Part shown: piece after piece, positions 16,562-25,304 of the stretch
How the letters are laid out: each line of letters starts with the position of its first letter
Position numbering within the stretch: position 1 is the stretch's first letter
From: Companilactobacillus nantensis DSM 16982
GTDB lineage: Bacteria > Bacillota > Bacilli > Lactobacillales > Lactobacillaceae
Direction: 5' to 3'
Assembly (NCBI RefSeq): GCF_001435815.1
Contig: NZ_AZFV01000029.1
Coordinates: forward strand, 1-35,899
DNA: 35,899 nucleotides
The notes under the pieces: model-generated
Told to the model about the DNA's origin: nothing
Seen by the model: the letters and a program-made list of their open reading frames with translations, nothing else
Database searches by the model: none
Made by a program: the position numbers and the translations under genes

Positions 16562-17236
16562 ATGAAGAAGAACATCCCAATCATTGCTCTTACATTAATG
16601 GTTTTAACAAATATTGATGCTGTACAAGGTATTAACGTACAAGCAGCCAATAATTCTGTTACTACAACTAGTCAAAGTAAACACACCACTACTTTTCTAA
16701 ACCTACCTAAGTATGATGGAAAAGACGTTGTTATGATGGACGGAGACCCAGATACATACGGGCAAACTGTTGGTCTATACGAACTTAAAAATGGTCAATT
16801 ATCATACACTGGAAACAAAATCAAACAATTCAATGGACATTACGCACAACTTTGGAAAGCTGACAAAACTACTATTAATGGAAAAACTTGTTGGCAAGTT
16901 GGTAAAAACCTTTACCTCAAGTCCAAGCGCATAGTTAAAGTCACCGTTAATGAAAAAGATGCTCAATACAGGTCATTTGGTAACGATGGTAATAAGAACA
17001 ATATGGCTAAATTAAGTGATGACGGTATGGGACCAATTCAAGTCAATAATCCCAATGGAAATTACGTACCAATTATGAGTCTTCAAAAAGATGGCTCATT
17101 TACACAACTTGAAAATAGAAGTCTAGCTAATGACTCCCTTTGGAAAACTAATCAAATTAGAAAATATAATGATAACGTGTATTGCCGTATTGCTACAAAT
17201 GAATGGGTCAATGCAACTGCTTACGTTGTGAAATAA
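16562..17236 (+). CDS. Secreted protein with SLAP-like domains
   Basis: Exported protein of 224 residues. A signal peptide (about residues 1-29) ends at VQAANN. Two segments resemble the S-layer SLAP repeat: about 80-130 (FNGHYAQLWKADKTTINGK onward, then WQVGKNLYL) and about 175-224 (LENRSLANDSLWKTNQIRKY, then YCRIATNEWVNATAYV). SLAP modules bind secondary wall polymers in lactobacilli, so the protein is probably held non-covalently at the cell wall. No catalytic domain is evident between the two modules. A GGGGG site lies upstream of the ATG. It stands alone, with a strong terminator just after it. Confidence 0.75.
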   Translation: MKKNIPIIALTLMVLTNIDAVQGINVQAANNSVTTTSQSKHTTTFLNLPKYDGKDVVMMDGDPDTYGQTVGLYELKNGQLSYTGNKIKQFNGHYAQLWKADKTTINGKTCWQVGKNLYLKSKRIVKVTVNEKDAQYRSFGNDGNKNNMAKLSDDGMGPIQVNNPNGNYVPIMSLQKDGSFTQLENRSLANDSLWKTNQIRKYNDNVYCRIATNEWVNATAYVVK

Positions 17237-17239
17237 AAA

Positions 17240-17290
17240 AACTTATATGAAAGAGACTGATTACATGTCACTTTCATATAAGTTTTTTTT
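17240..17290. terminator. Bidirectional intrinsic terminator
   Basis: A 14-bp perfect stem (17240-17253 with 17271-17284) flanked by A and T runs, between converging SLAP-like and CPBP genes. Its T run abuts the stop codon of the latter. Confidence 0.9.
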
Positions 17291-17954
17291 ACGCAATTAA
17301 AAGAAATGTTAAAGTATCCCACACGCAGTGCAAAATTATTGATGGCCAAATATTTTTAGACTGTGTAAATATCCACCCCATTAATGTCCCAATTACTAAA
17401 ACAGTCAAAATGTTTATTATCCAAGCAGAAATATTCATATTGGATACAAAATATACCGGCAGATGTATCAACAAAAACATAATTGTTGATATAAAAATAG
17501 CCGGCCATTTTTTTATTTTTGTTAAAAGTATATTTAAATACCCTGCTCTAAATACTAACTCTTCGAAGAATCCAGCACCAAATACAATACCAAGTAATTG
17601 ACCACCTCGTGTCGTGAATGGATGACTAATTAACTTAATTCCATGCTTGGAAGATATTGCACTAATAAACAAATAGATTAAAAAAATTACTAATAGTATC
17701 CAGAATTCTTTGGGGAAATTACGATTAAATAATTTTTGCGTTTTTACAAATAACTGCTTTTTAAAAGTATGCAGTAGCCAAAAAGTTAAACTCAACCACA
17801 CTACGCCTTTAATAACAAAATTAATTAATAAATCGTAAGTCGATGTAAATTGTGGCAGTTTGATAATGATCGAATACAAAAATGTTTGTACGATCAACCA
17901 AATTAACCAAAATCCAATGTAACTTCCCCAAAAGAGTCTTGATTTATTTTTCAA
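17289..17954 (-). CDS. CPBP family intramembrane metalloprotease
   Basis: Membrane protein of 221 residues with about six hydrophobic segments. The CPBP (CAAX/Abi) glutamate motif is FFEELVFRAG near residue 130 and the two histidine motifs are FLLIHLP and LHCVWD, so the metal site appears complete. In lactic acid bacteria such proteins are often linked to bacteriocin self-immunity or prenyl-type protein processing; no bacteriocin gene is adjacent. I chose the TTG start at 17954, which has GGAGG 7 nt upstream and begins just before the first membrane segment; an in-frame ATG at 17993 has no such site. Confidence 0.88.
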   Translation of the reverse strand: MKNKSRLFWGSYIGFWLIWLIVQTFLYSIIIKLPQFTSTYDLLINFVIKGVVWLSLTFWLLHTFKKQLFVKTQKLFNRNFPKEFWILLVIFLIYLFISAISSKHGIKLISHPFTTRGGQLLGIVFGAGFFEELVFRAGYLNILLTKIKKWPAIFISTIMFLLIHLPVYFVSNMNISAWIINILTVLVIGTLMGWIFTQSKNIWPSIILHCVWDTLTFLLIA

Positions 17955-18048
17955 AATAATACCTCCAAGTATCTTTTTGAATATGCAAAACAACTGAACT
18001 TTTTTGAAAAGTTTTTATTAGATCACCCTTTCCTCGCACATCTTATAC

Positions 18049-18663
18049 TTATTTTTGACCAAGTGCATTACTCAAATGCAAATATGCTACGAAATGAAAG
18101 CCAATGCCTGCCAACAAAAAGATTGCCCCTAGTGGGACAAGGAACAATGAAGAAATTATTGCCAAAACGTACAATGACATACTGATTAATGGATCAAAGC
18201 GACTTTTTGAAAAATCAGCCTGTTGCATTCGTTCCGATTTCAAATCTGGATGCTTCCCAGTGTAACGATACAGAATATGGAATGTCCCAGAAATGAACAA
18301 TGCAATTACTGCATAAGCAATGAACGCTATTCGAATGTCGTTATTATTCTCACGACTGATTGTCTCTGCAACTAAAGCCATCGGATAATTAATCAGCGTA
18401 ATGCTAAATAACATCAACAAATTAATTAAATTTAACCGACGGTCAATTGATTTCAAAGCTTGAAAATAATCATGGTGAAATAACCATAATGTTCCCACGT
18501 AAAAATACGAAACAATATACGCCACTAAAATCGGCCATTGTTTAATCATTGCTGTTAATAAGTGACCCGTTTGAAATTGAGGTACAGTAAACTCCAAAAC
18601 TAAAATCGTTATTAAAATTGCAAAGACACCATCACTAAAAGCTAGTAATCGATTTTTTGTCAA
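18049..18663 (-). CDS. TMEM175-type potassium channel subunit
   Basis: Six-helix membrane protein of 204 residues. The N-terminus RLLAFSDGVFAILITILVLE contains the FSDG signature at residues 9-12 that lines the pore of bacterial TMEM175 channels, which assemble as tetramers and conduct K+. Length is typical for the bacterial single-repeat form. The start is TTG at 18663 with GGGGGCG just upstream. It follows the antiporter gene by 11 nt, so a K+ channel and a CPA2 antiporter are probably co-expressed, suggesting a role in cation or pH balance. Confidence 0.88.
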   Translation of the reverse strand: MTKNRLLAFSDGVFAILITILVLEFTVPQFQTGHLLTAMIKQWPILVAYIVSYFYVGTLWLFHHDYFQALKSIDRRLNLINLLMLFSITLINYPMALVAETISRENNNDIRIAFIAYAVIALFISGTFHILYRYTGKHPDLKSERMQQADFSKSRFDPLISMSLYVLAIISSLFLVPLGAIFLLAGIGFHFVAYLHLSNALGQK

Positions 18664-18674
18664 AGAAACGCCCC

Positions 18675-19838
18675 CTATTCAGCTTCTTTTTGTCGACTCA
18701 ATATCTTATTGAACAAAATTGGACAAATCAAACAAGTAATAATAGCTGCTAATGTGATGGCCCCTGATTGAGCTGTTGTAATCAATTTCAAATTACGACC
18801 AACTTGTAAGATTGGCAAAACCAAAGTAATTGTCGTTGAAGTTAAGATGGCTGCAGCAACTGAATAGCGATTACCAAATTGTTTACGAAAAGCAAAGTAG
18901 ACGATTGCTTTTGATAATAGAAAGGCAACCAAGAAAATTGGAATCAACATCAAAGCTTCTTTATTAGTAAAGAGTTTTCGTAAATTCAAATTAACTCCAG
19001 TAGTAATAAAGAAAACTGGAATGAAGAATCCATATCCCATCGAACTTAATTTAGCTTCGGTGTCAGGCTTTGGTTTCAATAATTTCATAACAGCCCCAGC
19101 CAAAAAGGCTCCTAAAATACTTTCGGCACCGATTTGTTCTGCAAAAGTCACTAAGACAAAAATCAAGAAGAATGCTAAACGAATATCTAGTTGTGTGGTT
19201 GATTTATCAATCTTTTCGAAGAACACATAAACCCGATTGAATCGATGCAACAAAACAATCGCAATTAAAAAAATCACTGGCAATCCTAAAACAGAAATAT
19301 AGTGTTGCTGTTTGACAGCCGAATAAATTGTTAATCCTACTAGTGGGATAAATTCACCAAAAGCCGACGTCAGCAAAATTGTTTGGCCATACTTAGTATC
19401 AAGCAAGCCAACTTCTTTTAAGAGTGAAATAATCACACCCAAGGCAATTGTACTGAACAAAATAACTGCCAAAATGAATTGATTGAAAATACCGGTAAAA
19501 TACAAAATACCGCTTAAAATTATCGACATAATAAAAATCGATGTAAAACCAGCAAAAGCAGTCCCTAACGGTGAGAAATCCTCCTTATTCTTCTTAGGTT
19601 CTAGCAATGAAAAATCAATTTCCATTCCACCTAAGAAAATTAGCATGATGACACCCAAGTCTGCAATATACTGCACACTAACATCGGGCCGCACAATATT
19701 AAAACCAGTTTTACCAATAATTATTCCCATAATGATTTCCGAGATTGCTGTGGGCATTCTAGTTAAGTGAAATCTCGCAGTAATGAGCGGTGTCGCCAAT
19801 GCCGCAAATAAAACAATTAGTAATGCAAATTTTTCCAT
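18675..19838 (-). CDS. CPA2-family cation:proton antiporter
   Basis: Membrane transporter of 387 residues with about twelve hydrophobic segments and no C-terminal regulatory (TrkA-N) domain. Family features include the early FHLTRMPTAISEIIMGIIIGKTG segment split as visible around residues 22-45 and the FAEQIGAESILGAFLAGAVM segment with acidic residues inside a helix. It is expected to exchange Na+ or K+ for protons. An AGAGGC site precedes the ATG. It is first in a two-gene operon with the TMEM175 channel. Confidence 0.88.
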   Translation of the reverse strand: MEKFALLIVLFAALATPLITARFHLTRMPTAISEIIMGIIIGKTGFNIVRPDVSVQYIADLGVIMLIFLGGMEIDFSLLEPKKNKEDFSPLGTAFAGFTSIFIMSIILSGILYFTGIFNQFILAVILFSTIALGVIISLLKEVGLLDTKYGQTILLTSAFGEFIPLVGLTIYSAVKQQHYISVLGLPVIFLIAIVLLHRFNRVYVFFEKIDKSTTQLDIRLAFFLIFVLVTFAEQIGAESILGAFLAGAVMKLLKPKPDTEAKLSSMGYGFFIPVFFITTGVNLNLRKLFTNKEALMLIPIFLVAFLLSKAIVYFAFRKQFGNRYSVAAAILTSTTITLVLPILQVGRNLKLITTAQSGAITLAAIITCLICPILFNKILSRQKEAE

Positions 19839-19924
19839 ACTTATAGCCTCTTCTAACCTAATACTTTAGCATTCTATCAGAAAGGAAAATTAAAATGAAT
19901 TCAAATTATAATAAATCTTTTATT

Positions 19925-20875
19925 TTAAATTATGACAACGACTTTTCCTAAATTATGTCCACTCTCCAGATACTCGTGTGCTTCTCTAACTTGATTTAAT
20001 TTGTATACTTTAGTCGGCGCTACGGCAACGTTATATTGACGAATATAATCCAACATTTCATTGAGCTTAGCACTCGTAACCTCACCTGACGACAACGATG
20101 TTAAATAAGCTCCTTCATGAATATCAGCAATTGGGTCAAAATCATCCATAGTCCACTGACCACCTAATTCACCTGTGTTGCAGACAATTCCAAATGGATT
20201 TACATGATTGAAAGTATCTCGTAAAGTCTTAGGGCCAACTAGCTCCAAAACTTTATCGTATTTTTCAGACGTAATTAGCTGATTATTTCGATCTTCGATT
20301 GCAAAATCGTAACCAGCATTAATTAACACTTGTTTCTTAGCAAGATTTCGAACAGAACCCGTAACTTTAATGTGTGGGTATTTAGCTTTGATTAAATGTA
20401 ACGCCGCTATACCGACACCACTAGCACCAGACCGAATCATTACGGTATCCGTTGCTTGTAAATCCATCGTCTTTAAGGAACCAAATGCCGTATAGAAGGT
20501 TTCCGGAACAGCTGCCAAATCAGCCCAATCGAGTTTTGTTTCCACAGGATAGATTTGTTCATTTGGTAAAAGTACATACTCGGCGTATGAACCATCGAAT
20601 GCACGCCCCATTTCACCCATAATCGAAATAACCTTTTGACCCTTTTTTAATTGATCAGAAGTACTTTCGGCAACTATTCCAACACATTCAATGCCTAAAA
20701 TACGTGGAAACTTAACACTAGGAGATTCACCATCACGTGTAAAAATCTCCGAATGATTAATACCAAAACCTTTGACCTGAACTAATGACCAACCAGGTTT
20801 CACTTGTGGAGTTGGTACTTCCCTATACTCTAAAACCTCTGGTCCTCCAGCTTTTTCAACCACAACTGCTTTCAT
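19925..20875 (-). CDS. Zinc-free medium-chain reductase (quinone oxidoreductase-like)
   Basis: NADPH-dependent medium-chain dehydrogenase/reductase of 316 residues. The N-terminal GroES-like domain (about 1-120, with INHSEIFTRDGESP and GIECVGIV) lacks catalytic zinc ligands. The Rossmann part contains IRSGASGVGIAALHL and the NADPH-site region TGSVRNLAKKQVLINAG. These place it with quinone oxidoreductases and enoyl reductases; the substrate is unknown. I chose the ATG at 20875 (MKAVVVEKAGGPE) because GGGAGG lies 6 nt upstream; the in-frame ATG at 20890 overlaps that site. It is monocistronic. Confidence 0.87.
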   Translation of the reverse strand: MKAVVVEKAGGPEVLEYREVPTPQVKPGWSLVQVKGFGINHSEIFTRDGESPSVKFPRILGIECVGIVAESTSDQLKKGQKVISIMGEMGRAFDGSYAEYVLLPNEQIYPVETKLDWADLAAVPETFYTAFGSLKTMDLQATDTVMIRSGASGVGIAALHLIKAKYPHIKVTGSVRNLAKKQVLINAGYDFAIEDRNNQLITSEKYDKVLELVGPKTLRDTFNHVNPFGIVCNTGELGGQWTMDDFDPIADIHEGAYLTSLSSGEVTSAKLNEMLDYIRQYNVAVAPTKVYKLNQVREAHEYLESGHNLGKVVVII

Positions 20876-20930
20876 CGGTTTGCCTCCCATTATATTAACT
20901 CAGTCAAGTATATTACAGGCACAAAAAAAA

Positions 20931-20952
20931 TACCTGAAATCACTTTCAGATA
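20931..20952 (-). terminator. Intrinsic terminator of azlCD
   Basis: On the minus strand TATCTGAAA and TTTCAGGTA pair (one wobble) around GTGA and are followed by TTTTTTTT. It lies just after the azlD stop codon. Confidence 0.85.
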
Positions 20953-20955
20953 TTT

Positions 20956-21282
20956 TTAAATAGCTAATCGAACTAAAGCCAAGGAAATAATTCCCACAAT
21001 AACAATTAATAATAATTTTTTCGTTAAAATTGCAGTCAAAACTGTTGGTACTGAAGCAATTAAATTAGCGTAATCAATCGTTGGCAGCTGACCAAGATTT
21101 TGCTTAAAAAGATTTTCAAACCATAACGCCGCCATGATTGTAATAGGTACGAAACTGAGAAATTCAACAACTTTAGCGGGTAAATTAAATTTCTTCAACA
21201 ACACAAACGGTAAAATTCTTGATAACCACGTTACCAAGCCACAGGCTACTAGCGTCCATAAAACAAATTTAGTTGATGGCAT
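20956..21282 (-). CDS. azlD: Branched-chain amino acid exporter small subunit
   Basis: Small membrane protein of 108 residues with about four hydrophobic segments, matching the AzlD family (for example RILPFVLLKKFNLPAKVVEFLSFVP near residues 21-45). With AzlC it forms an exporter of branched-chain amino acids and their analogues. The start overlaps the end of azlC by 14 nt, so the two are translated from one mRNA. Confidence 0.92.
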   Translation of the reverse strand: MPSTKFVLWTLVACGLVTWLSRILPFVLLKKFNLPAKVVEFLSFVPITIMAALWFENLFKQNLGQLPTIDYANLIASVPTVLTAILTKKLLLIVIVGIISLALVRLAI

Positions 21283-21976
21283 GTTTCAAAATCACCCCTA
21301 ACCCACAGCCGATTAATGTTACGACCAAAATTAATAAATCACTCGAAATAAAAATTAGTCCAAAATAAACTAATGGCAACATTGCCGCTACGACAATCAA
21401 TTGTACTTTTAATGAAATCGTCTTGTCACTGATCAATTGCAAGTAAAGCAGTCCAATAAACATCGCTACTAAAGCAAAATCTAAGCCTAATTTCTCAGGG
21501 TTACTAATGACCTTACCCAACATAGCTCCTACCATCGTTGAAGCAGCCCAAACTAAGTAAGCCATCACATTAACTGTGTTAAACCACTTAAAACTTAACT
21601 TGCCATCGGTATAATTTAACTTATTCATACTCAAAGCAAAACTTTCATCAGTAATCAAACTACCAATCAAAATATTTTCAAAAATGGAATTTTTCTTAAA
21701 GAAATTAGCTGTCGTCATACTCATCAAAATCATTCTTGAATTAACAAGAAAAACTGATAAAACAATCGAAACTATCGGCGTCCCAATCGCCAATAAACTA
21801 ACTAAAATAAATTGTGCTGATCCCGCATAAACAATTAATGACATCAAGGTTGCCATCAAAACACTCATCCCTGCCGAAGCGGCCACAATTCCAAATGATA
21901 TACCGATTCCAATGTAACCGAATACTGTTGGCAAGGTATCTTTAACAGCAGTCTCAACACTCAAGCTGTCATCCAT
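21269..21976 (-). CDS. azlC: Branched-chain amino acid exporter large subunit
   Basis: Membrane protein of 235 residues, the AzlC partner. The N-terminal LPTVFGYIGIGISFGIVAAS and the segment YAGSAQFILVSLLA are family hallmarks, as is the ILIGSLITDESFAL loop. I chose the ATG at 21976 (MDDSLSVETAVKDTLP) because GGGGGAG lies just upstream; the frame is open to 22033 without a binding site. First gene of the azlCD operon, divergent from the zinc dehydrogenase. Confidence 0.92.
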   Translation of the reverse strand: MDDSLSVETAVKDTLPTVFGYIGIGISFGIVAASAGMSVLMATLMSLIVYAGSAQFILVSLLAIGTPIVSIVLSVFLVNSRMILMSMTTANFFKKNSIFENILIGSLITDESFALSMNKLNYTDGKLSFKWFNTVNVMAYLVWAASTMVGAMLGKVISNPEKLGLDFALVAMFIGLLYLQLISDKTISLKVQLIVVAAMLPLVYFGLIFISSDLLILVVTLIGCGLGVILKHAIN

Positions 21977-22058
21977 AGTCTCTCCCCCTTTAGTGTAAAA
22001 CATTATAATAATTTTAATTATGTTAAATGTCAATTAAGCCAGGAAAATTTTTAAACGT

Positions 22059-22098
22059 GGAAAATAACCATATTTATCTGGTAACCGGTTACTTTTCC
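22059..22098. promoter_or_regulatory. Palindromic operator candidate before the zinc dehydrogenase
   Basis: A perfect 12-bp palindrome GTAACCGGTTAC (22081-22092) lies about 20 bp before TATAAT (22111-22116). A larger imperfect dyad pairs GGAAAATAACC (22059-22069) with GGTTACTTTTCC (22087-22098). The position suggests repressor control of the dehydrogenase and possibly of the divergent azlCD. Confidence 0.5.
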
Positions 22099-22149
22099 GA
22101 TAATAGTAGTTATAATTTAATTATTAATACTAAGAGGAGAGGTTTTTGT

Positions 22150-23193
22150 ATGAAGAAAGCAATTTTTGAAAAAGTTGGTCAAATGAAACTTGAGGATGTT
22201 GAAAAACCAACCATTCAAGCCGCTGACGACGTCATTATCAAAGTTATCCGTGCTTGTGTTTGTGGTTCTGACCTTTGGGCTTACCGTGGTCTAGAAGATA
22301 AAGCTGAAAATTCTGAGAACTCTGGTCATGAAGCTATCGGGATTGTTGAAGAAGTCGGTTCTGAAATCACAACTGTTAAACCTGGGGACTTCGTCATTGC
22401 TCCATTTACTCACGGATGTGGCTATTGTAAAGCCTGTAGTGCCGGTTTCGATGGTGACTGTCAATCTCACAAAGATAACTTTAGTAATGGGAACCAAGCT
22501 GAATACATTCGTTTCCAACATGGTCAATGGGCTTTAGTTAAGGTTCCTGGCAAACCTAGTGATTATTCTGAAGGTATGCTCAAATCACTATTAACTTTAG
22601 CTGACGTTATGGCTACTGGTTACCACGCTGCTCGTGTTGCTGAAGTAAAACCTGGTGATACAGTTGTCGTAATGGGCGATGGAGCCGTTGGTCAATGTGG
22701 AGTTATTGCCGCTAAAATGATGGGTGCAACAAAGATTATCTCAACAAGTCGTCACCCTGACCGCGAAGCATTAGCTAAGAAATTTGGTGCCACTGATAAC
22801 GTTGCTGAACGTGGCGATGAAGGTGTTAAAAAGATTTTAGCTTTGACAAATAATGAAGGTGCTGACGCTGTTTTGGAATGTGTCGGAACTGAATTATCAA
22901 CTGAAACAGCCATGAAAGTTGGTCGCCCAGGTTCAATCGTTGGACGTGTTGGTTTGCCACATACCGGTAAGATGGATGTTTCAACATCCTTCGGTCAAAA
23001 TATTATCCTCGGTGGTGGCCCTGCTTCTGTCACAACTTATGATAAAGCACGTTTGTTGAAAGCTGTCCTAGATGGTGAAATCAACCCTGGACTAGTATTC
23101 ACAAAGAGTTTTACACTTGATCAAATCAATGATGCTTATCAAGAAATGACTGACCGTAAGGTTATTAAAGCCTTAGTTGTTGTTAGTGATTAA
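22150..23193 (+). CDS. Zinc-dependent alcohol dehydrogenase family protein
   Basis: Medium-chain dehydrogenase of 347 residues. Catalytic zinc ligands are C38 (CVCGSD) and H60-E61 (SGHEAIG). The structural zinc cysteines are C90, C93, C96 and C104 (GCGYCKAC, then C104). A Rossmann segment VVVMGDGAVGQCGVIAAKMMGA is present, followed by TSRHPDREALAKKFGA, whose Arg suggests NADP preference. The alcohol or aldehyde substrate is not evident. Residue M1 is placed at 22150, with AAGAGGAGAGG upstream; the longer open frame from 22027 has no binding site and crosses the promoter. Transcribed alone from a TATAAT promoter and ended by a bidirectional terminator. Confidence 0.9.
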   Translation: MKKAIFEKVGQMKLEDVEKPTIQAADDVIIKVIRACVCGSDLWAYRGLEDKAENSENSGHEAIGIVEEVGSEITTVKPGDFVIAPFTHGCGYCKACSAGFDGDCQSHKDNFSNGNQAEYIRFQHGQWALVKVPGKPSDYSEGMLKSLLTLADVMATGYHAARVAEVKPGDTVVVMGDGAVGQCGVIAAKMMGATKIISTSRHPDREALAKKFGATDNVAERGDEGVKKILALTNNEGADAVLECVGTELSTETAMKVGRPGSIVGRVGLPHTGKMDVSTSFGQNIILGGGPASVTTYDKARLLKAVLDGEINPGLVFTKSFTLDQINDAYQEMTDRKVIKALVVVSD

Positions 23194-23205
23194 TGAATAG
23201 TTGAA

Positions 23206-23238
23206 AAAAAGCTGATGCCTAAATGACATCAGCCTTTT
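23206..23238. terminator. Bidirectional intrinsic terminator
   Basis: GCTGATG (23211-23217) and CATCAGC (23227-23233) pair and are flanked by A and T runs, between the converging dehydrogenase and acetyltransferase genes. Confidence 0.9.
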
Positions 23239-23795
23239 TATTTGTCTAATTTTTTAATTACTTTAGCTGGAACTCCACCAACCAAGCTATTATCAGGAAC
23301 ATCTTTCGTAACCACTGCCCCTGCAGCAATCACGACATTATTTCCAATCGTTACACCAGGCATGATGGAAACTTTTCCACCAATCCAAACATCGTTACCG
23401 ATTGTCACTGGAAAACCCTTAGCCATATATTCACGACGACCTTGAGCAGTCATTGGATGATTAACTGTATAAATATCAACATTTGGTCCAATCATGACAT
23501 TATTACCGATATTAACTGGGGCAATATCAAGAATCGTCAAATTATAATTACTCAAAAAGTCATTACCCACATGGATATTCTTACCATTATCACAATTAAA
23601 GCGACTTTGAACGGAAATATTTTTACCGTATGAGCCAAAGATTTCTTTAATCTTTTGTGTTTGTTTATCAGGCTCTGTTGCTGGAATTTCATTAAATTCC
23701 TGGCAAAGTTTAGCAGCATTAGCTTTTCTCTGGGCTACTTCATCATCCAAGAAATAATACCAATCACCATTGTCCAATTTATCTATCTCACGCAT
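23238..23795 (-). CDS. Sugar O-acetyltransferase (maltose acetyltransferase type)
   Basis: Cytosolic left-handed beta-helix acetyltransferase of 185 residues that moves acetyl from acetyl-CoA to a sugar hydroxyl. The N-terminal helical Mac domain is at about 10-55 and hexapeptide repeats run from about 70 to 180 (for example [20 protein letters not shown]). The catalytic histidine is in YTVNHPM. I chose the ATG at 23795 with GAGG 8 nt upstream. The promoter carries a 19-bp spacer and a dyad closely matching that of the ABC exporter at 14553-14583, so both are probably regulated by the same MerR-type activator. Confidence 0.9.
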   Translation of the reverse strand: MREIDKLDNGDWYYFLDDEVAQRKANAAKLCQEFNEIPATEPDKQTQKIKEIFGSYGKNISVQSRFNCDNGKNIHVGNDFLSNYNLTILDIAPVNIGNNVMIGPNVDIYTVNHPMTAQGRREYMAKGFPVTIGNDVWIGGKVSIMPGVTIGNNVVIAAGAVVTKDVPDNSLVGGVPAKVIKKLDK

Positions 23796-23814
23796 ACATT
23801 TCACCTCAAATATT

Positions 23815-23845
23815 ACTTTAACACTTAGAGTAAACTCAAGGTCAA
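23815..23845 (-). promoter_or_regulatory. Promoter with 19-bp spacer (MerR-type) for the acetyltransferase
   Basis: On the minus strand -35 TTGACC (23840-23845) and -10 TAAAGT (23815-23820) are separated by 19 bp. The spacer contains GAGTTTACTC, a near-perfect dyad, followed by TAAG. Aligned with the exporter promoter, the two agree at TTGA, AGTT, CTCTAAG and AAAGTAAT. Confidence 0.65.
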
Positions 23846-23846
23846 T

Positions 23847-24680
23847 CTAATTACTACGTTGATTATAGTGGGATTTTTGATAATTATGATGATACTTGGA
23901 CTGATAATTAGCCACTGCCGGTACACGCCAACTAGTATCTACCGTTGATCTTCCCGTTGCGTAATCAAATTTAATTTTATCTTGAACATTCCATAAATAA
24001 CGATTGAATTGTAAACTGCCATCAGTTGAAAGACCCTGTACCCAGACCCCACGTGCCATCAGTTCCCGTCCTCGAAAGATTGGCGTTACACGATAAATCA
24101 CTTTTTTATTTTGAGCAAGTGAATCTCGAACTTTTTGTTCGATTTGTGTCATCGTCTTCTGATTCGAAAATTCAGTCTGTGTAAATAAGTTGTAAGGATT
24201 ATCAATACTACCCAATTCACCTTGAGCTGTTTGACCCGATTTATCCAAATTAAACGTCATCGTATAGGCAATCAAATGACCACGATTTTGCGCAATGACC
24301 CTTGTCCCATTGACGTATTTAGGTTGATTATGCCAACCAGTTGGTCGCCAAACTTGTTCTGTTCGAGTATTTGACCTACCCAAATTGTTACGCATTAAAT
24401 AAGCTGTTGCCGTTTTCGTCCGATTCAAATTATCCAAACCCTCATAATCAATATGTGATTGATTAAAATCAGTTTTCTTAATTTCATTGGGCTTGTCGTT
24501 ATTCAAAATCTTAACTGACTTTTCACCTGATTTATACGTCCAGTTACTAATTTGTTTGGCCGTTACTTTTGATTCTTGAACCGCAGTGTTCGTTTTCGCC
24601 TGACTAGTTGTACTGCTTGTCGTCGAACATCCCGCTAAAATAAGTGGCATTAACAGTACTAACCAAAGGTTTTTCCGCAT
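23847..24680 (-). CDS. Lipoprotein DNA/RNA non-specific endonuclease (EndA-like)
   Basis: Exported nuclease of 277 residues. A signal peptide with lipobox LILAGC puts the lipidated cysteine at residue 18. The beta-beta-alpha-metal domain (about 65-245) has NRGHLIA at 132-138, with H135 the catalytic base; the usual first Asp of the DRGH motif is Asn here. The metal-binding Asn is probably in NPYNLFTQTEFSNQ. A His/Asn/Tyr-rich tail (KYHHNYQKSHYNQ) ends it. Relatives include pneumococcal EndA, which degrades one strand of DNA during uptake, and secreted nucleases. I chose the second ATG (24680), 8 nt after GGGGG. It follows the ABC ATPase gene by 12 nt, so it is the third gene of that operon. 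Confidence 0.87.
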   Translation of the reverse strand: MRKNLWLVLLMPLILAGCSTTSSTTSQAKTNTAVQESKVTAKQISNWTYKSGEKSVKILNNDKPNEIKKTDFNQSHIDYEGLDNLNRTKTATAYLMRNNLGRSNTRTEQVWRPTGWHNQPKYVNGTRVIAQNRGHLIAYTMTFNLDKSGQTAQGELGSIDNPYNLFTQTEFSNQKTMTQIEQKVRDSLAQNKKVIYRVTPIFRGRELMARGVWVQGLSTDGSLQFNRYLWNVQDKIKFDYATGRSTVDTSWRVPAVANYQSKYHHNYQKSHYNQRSN

Positions 24681-24692
24681 TCTCATTTCCCC

Positions 24693-25304
24693 CTAAAAAG
24701 CCATTCGAGCTTTAATTTTTAAGTAATTATCAGCAATAATTTCTTGTGTATTTTTTATATAATTAACATTATCAATGTCGTAAATATTATCCAATCTACT
24801 AGTTGTAACAATGACTGTTTTATCTAATTCTGCTAGTTCGCGGAACCAACCAAAGACCATCTTTGAACAGCTCAAATCAATCCCAGCACCTGGTTCATCA
24901 AACAAATATAATTCTTTATCAACCAATAAATTAATATAAATCAGGACTAATTTATGTTCATCTTTCGTTAAATCATTAAAACTACAATCTAATAATTTTG
25001 TAATCTCCGGTGGCATTTCTAAATCCAAAACTTTATTCAAATCATAAATAAAATTGATAATTTCTCGGACTGTTAATCCTACCCGAAACTCATTTTCTTG
25101 TGCTAAGTAAGCAATTTTTTTAACATTTGGAAAGCCAATAAAATGGTCATTACGCTTGCGTTTGACAATTTGATCCAATAAAGTCGTTTTACCGATCCCC
25201 TTGGCACCCAAAATAAAGTTTACCTGACAATCCTCGAAATAGAAATCAACCTTCTCAAATAAAAATTGCTTTTTATATCGGTAACTAAAATTTTCAATCT
25301 TCAT
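24693..25304 (-). CDS. ABC transporter ATPase with degenerate signature
   Basis: Short ABC ATPase of 203 residues. Walker A GAKGIGKTT (33-41), a Q-loop glutamine (Q69) and Walker B LYLFDEP (132-138) are present. The LSGGQ signature position reads LTKDE (112-116) and the H-loop histidine appears replaced (VTTSR, 166-170). These losses would impair a normal ATP cycle, so the protein may bind ATP but hydrolyse it poorly, or work in an asymmetric complex. Its ATG follows the permease stop codon directly (TAAATG), indicating coupled translation. The cargo is unknown; the neighbouring nuclease is the only hint. Confidence 0.8.
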   Translation of the reverse strand: MKIENFSYRYKKQFLFEKVDFYFEDCQVNFILGAKGIGKTTLLDQIVKRKRNDHFIGFPNVKKIAYLAQENEFRVGLTVREIINFIYDLNKVLDLEMPPEITKLLDCSFNDLTKDEHKLVLIYINLLVDKELYLFDEPGAGIDLSCSKMVFGWFRELAELDKTVIVTTSRLDNIYDIDNVNYIKNTQEIIADNYLKIKARMAF

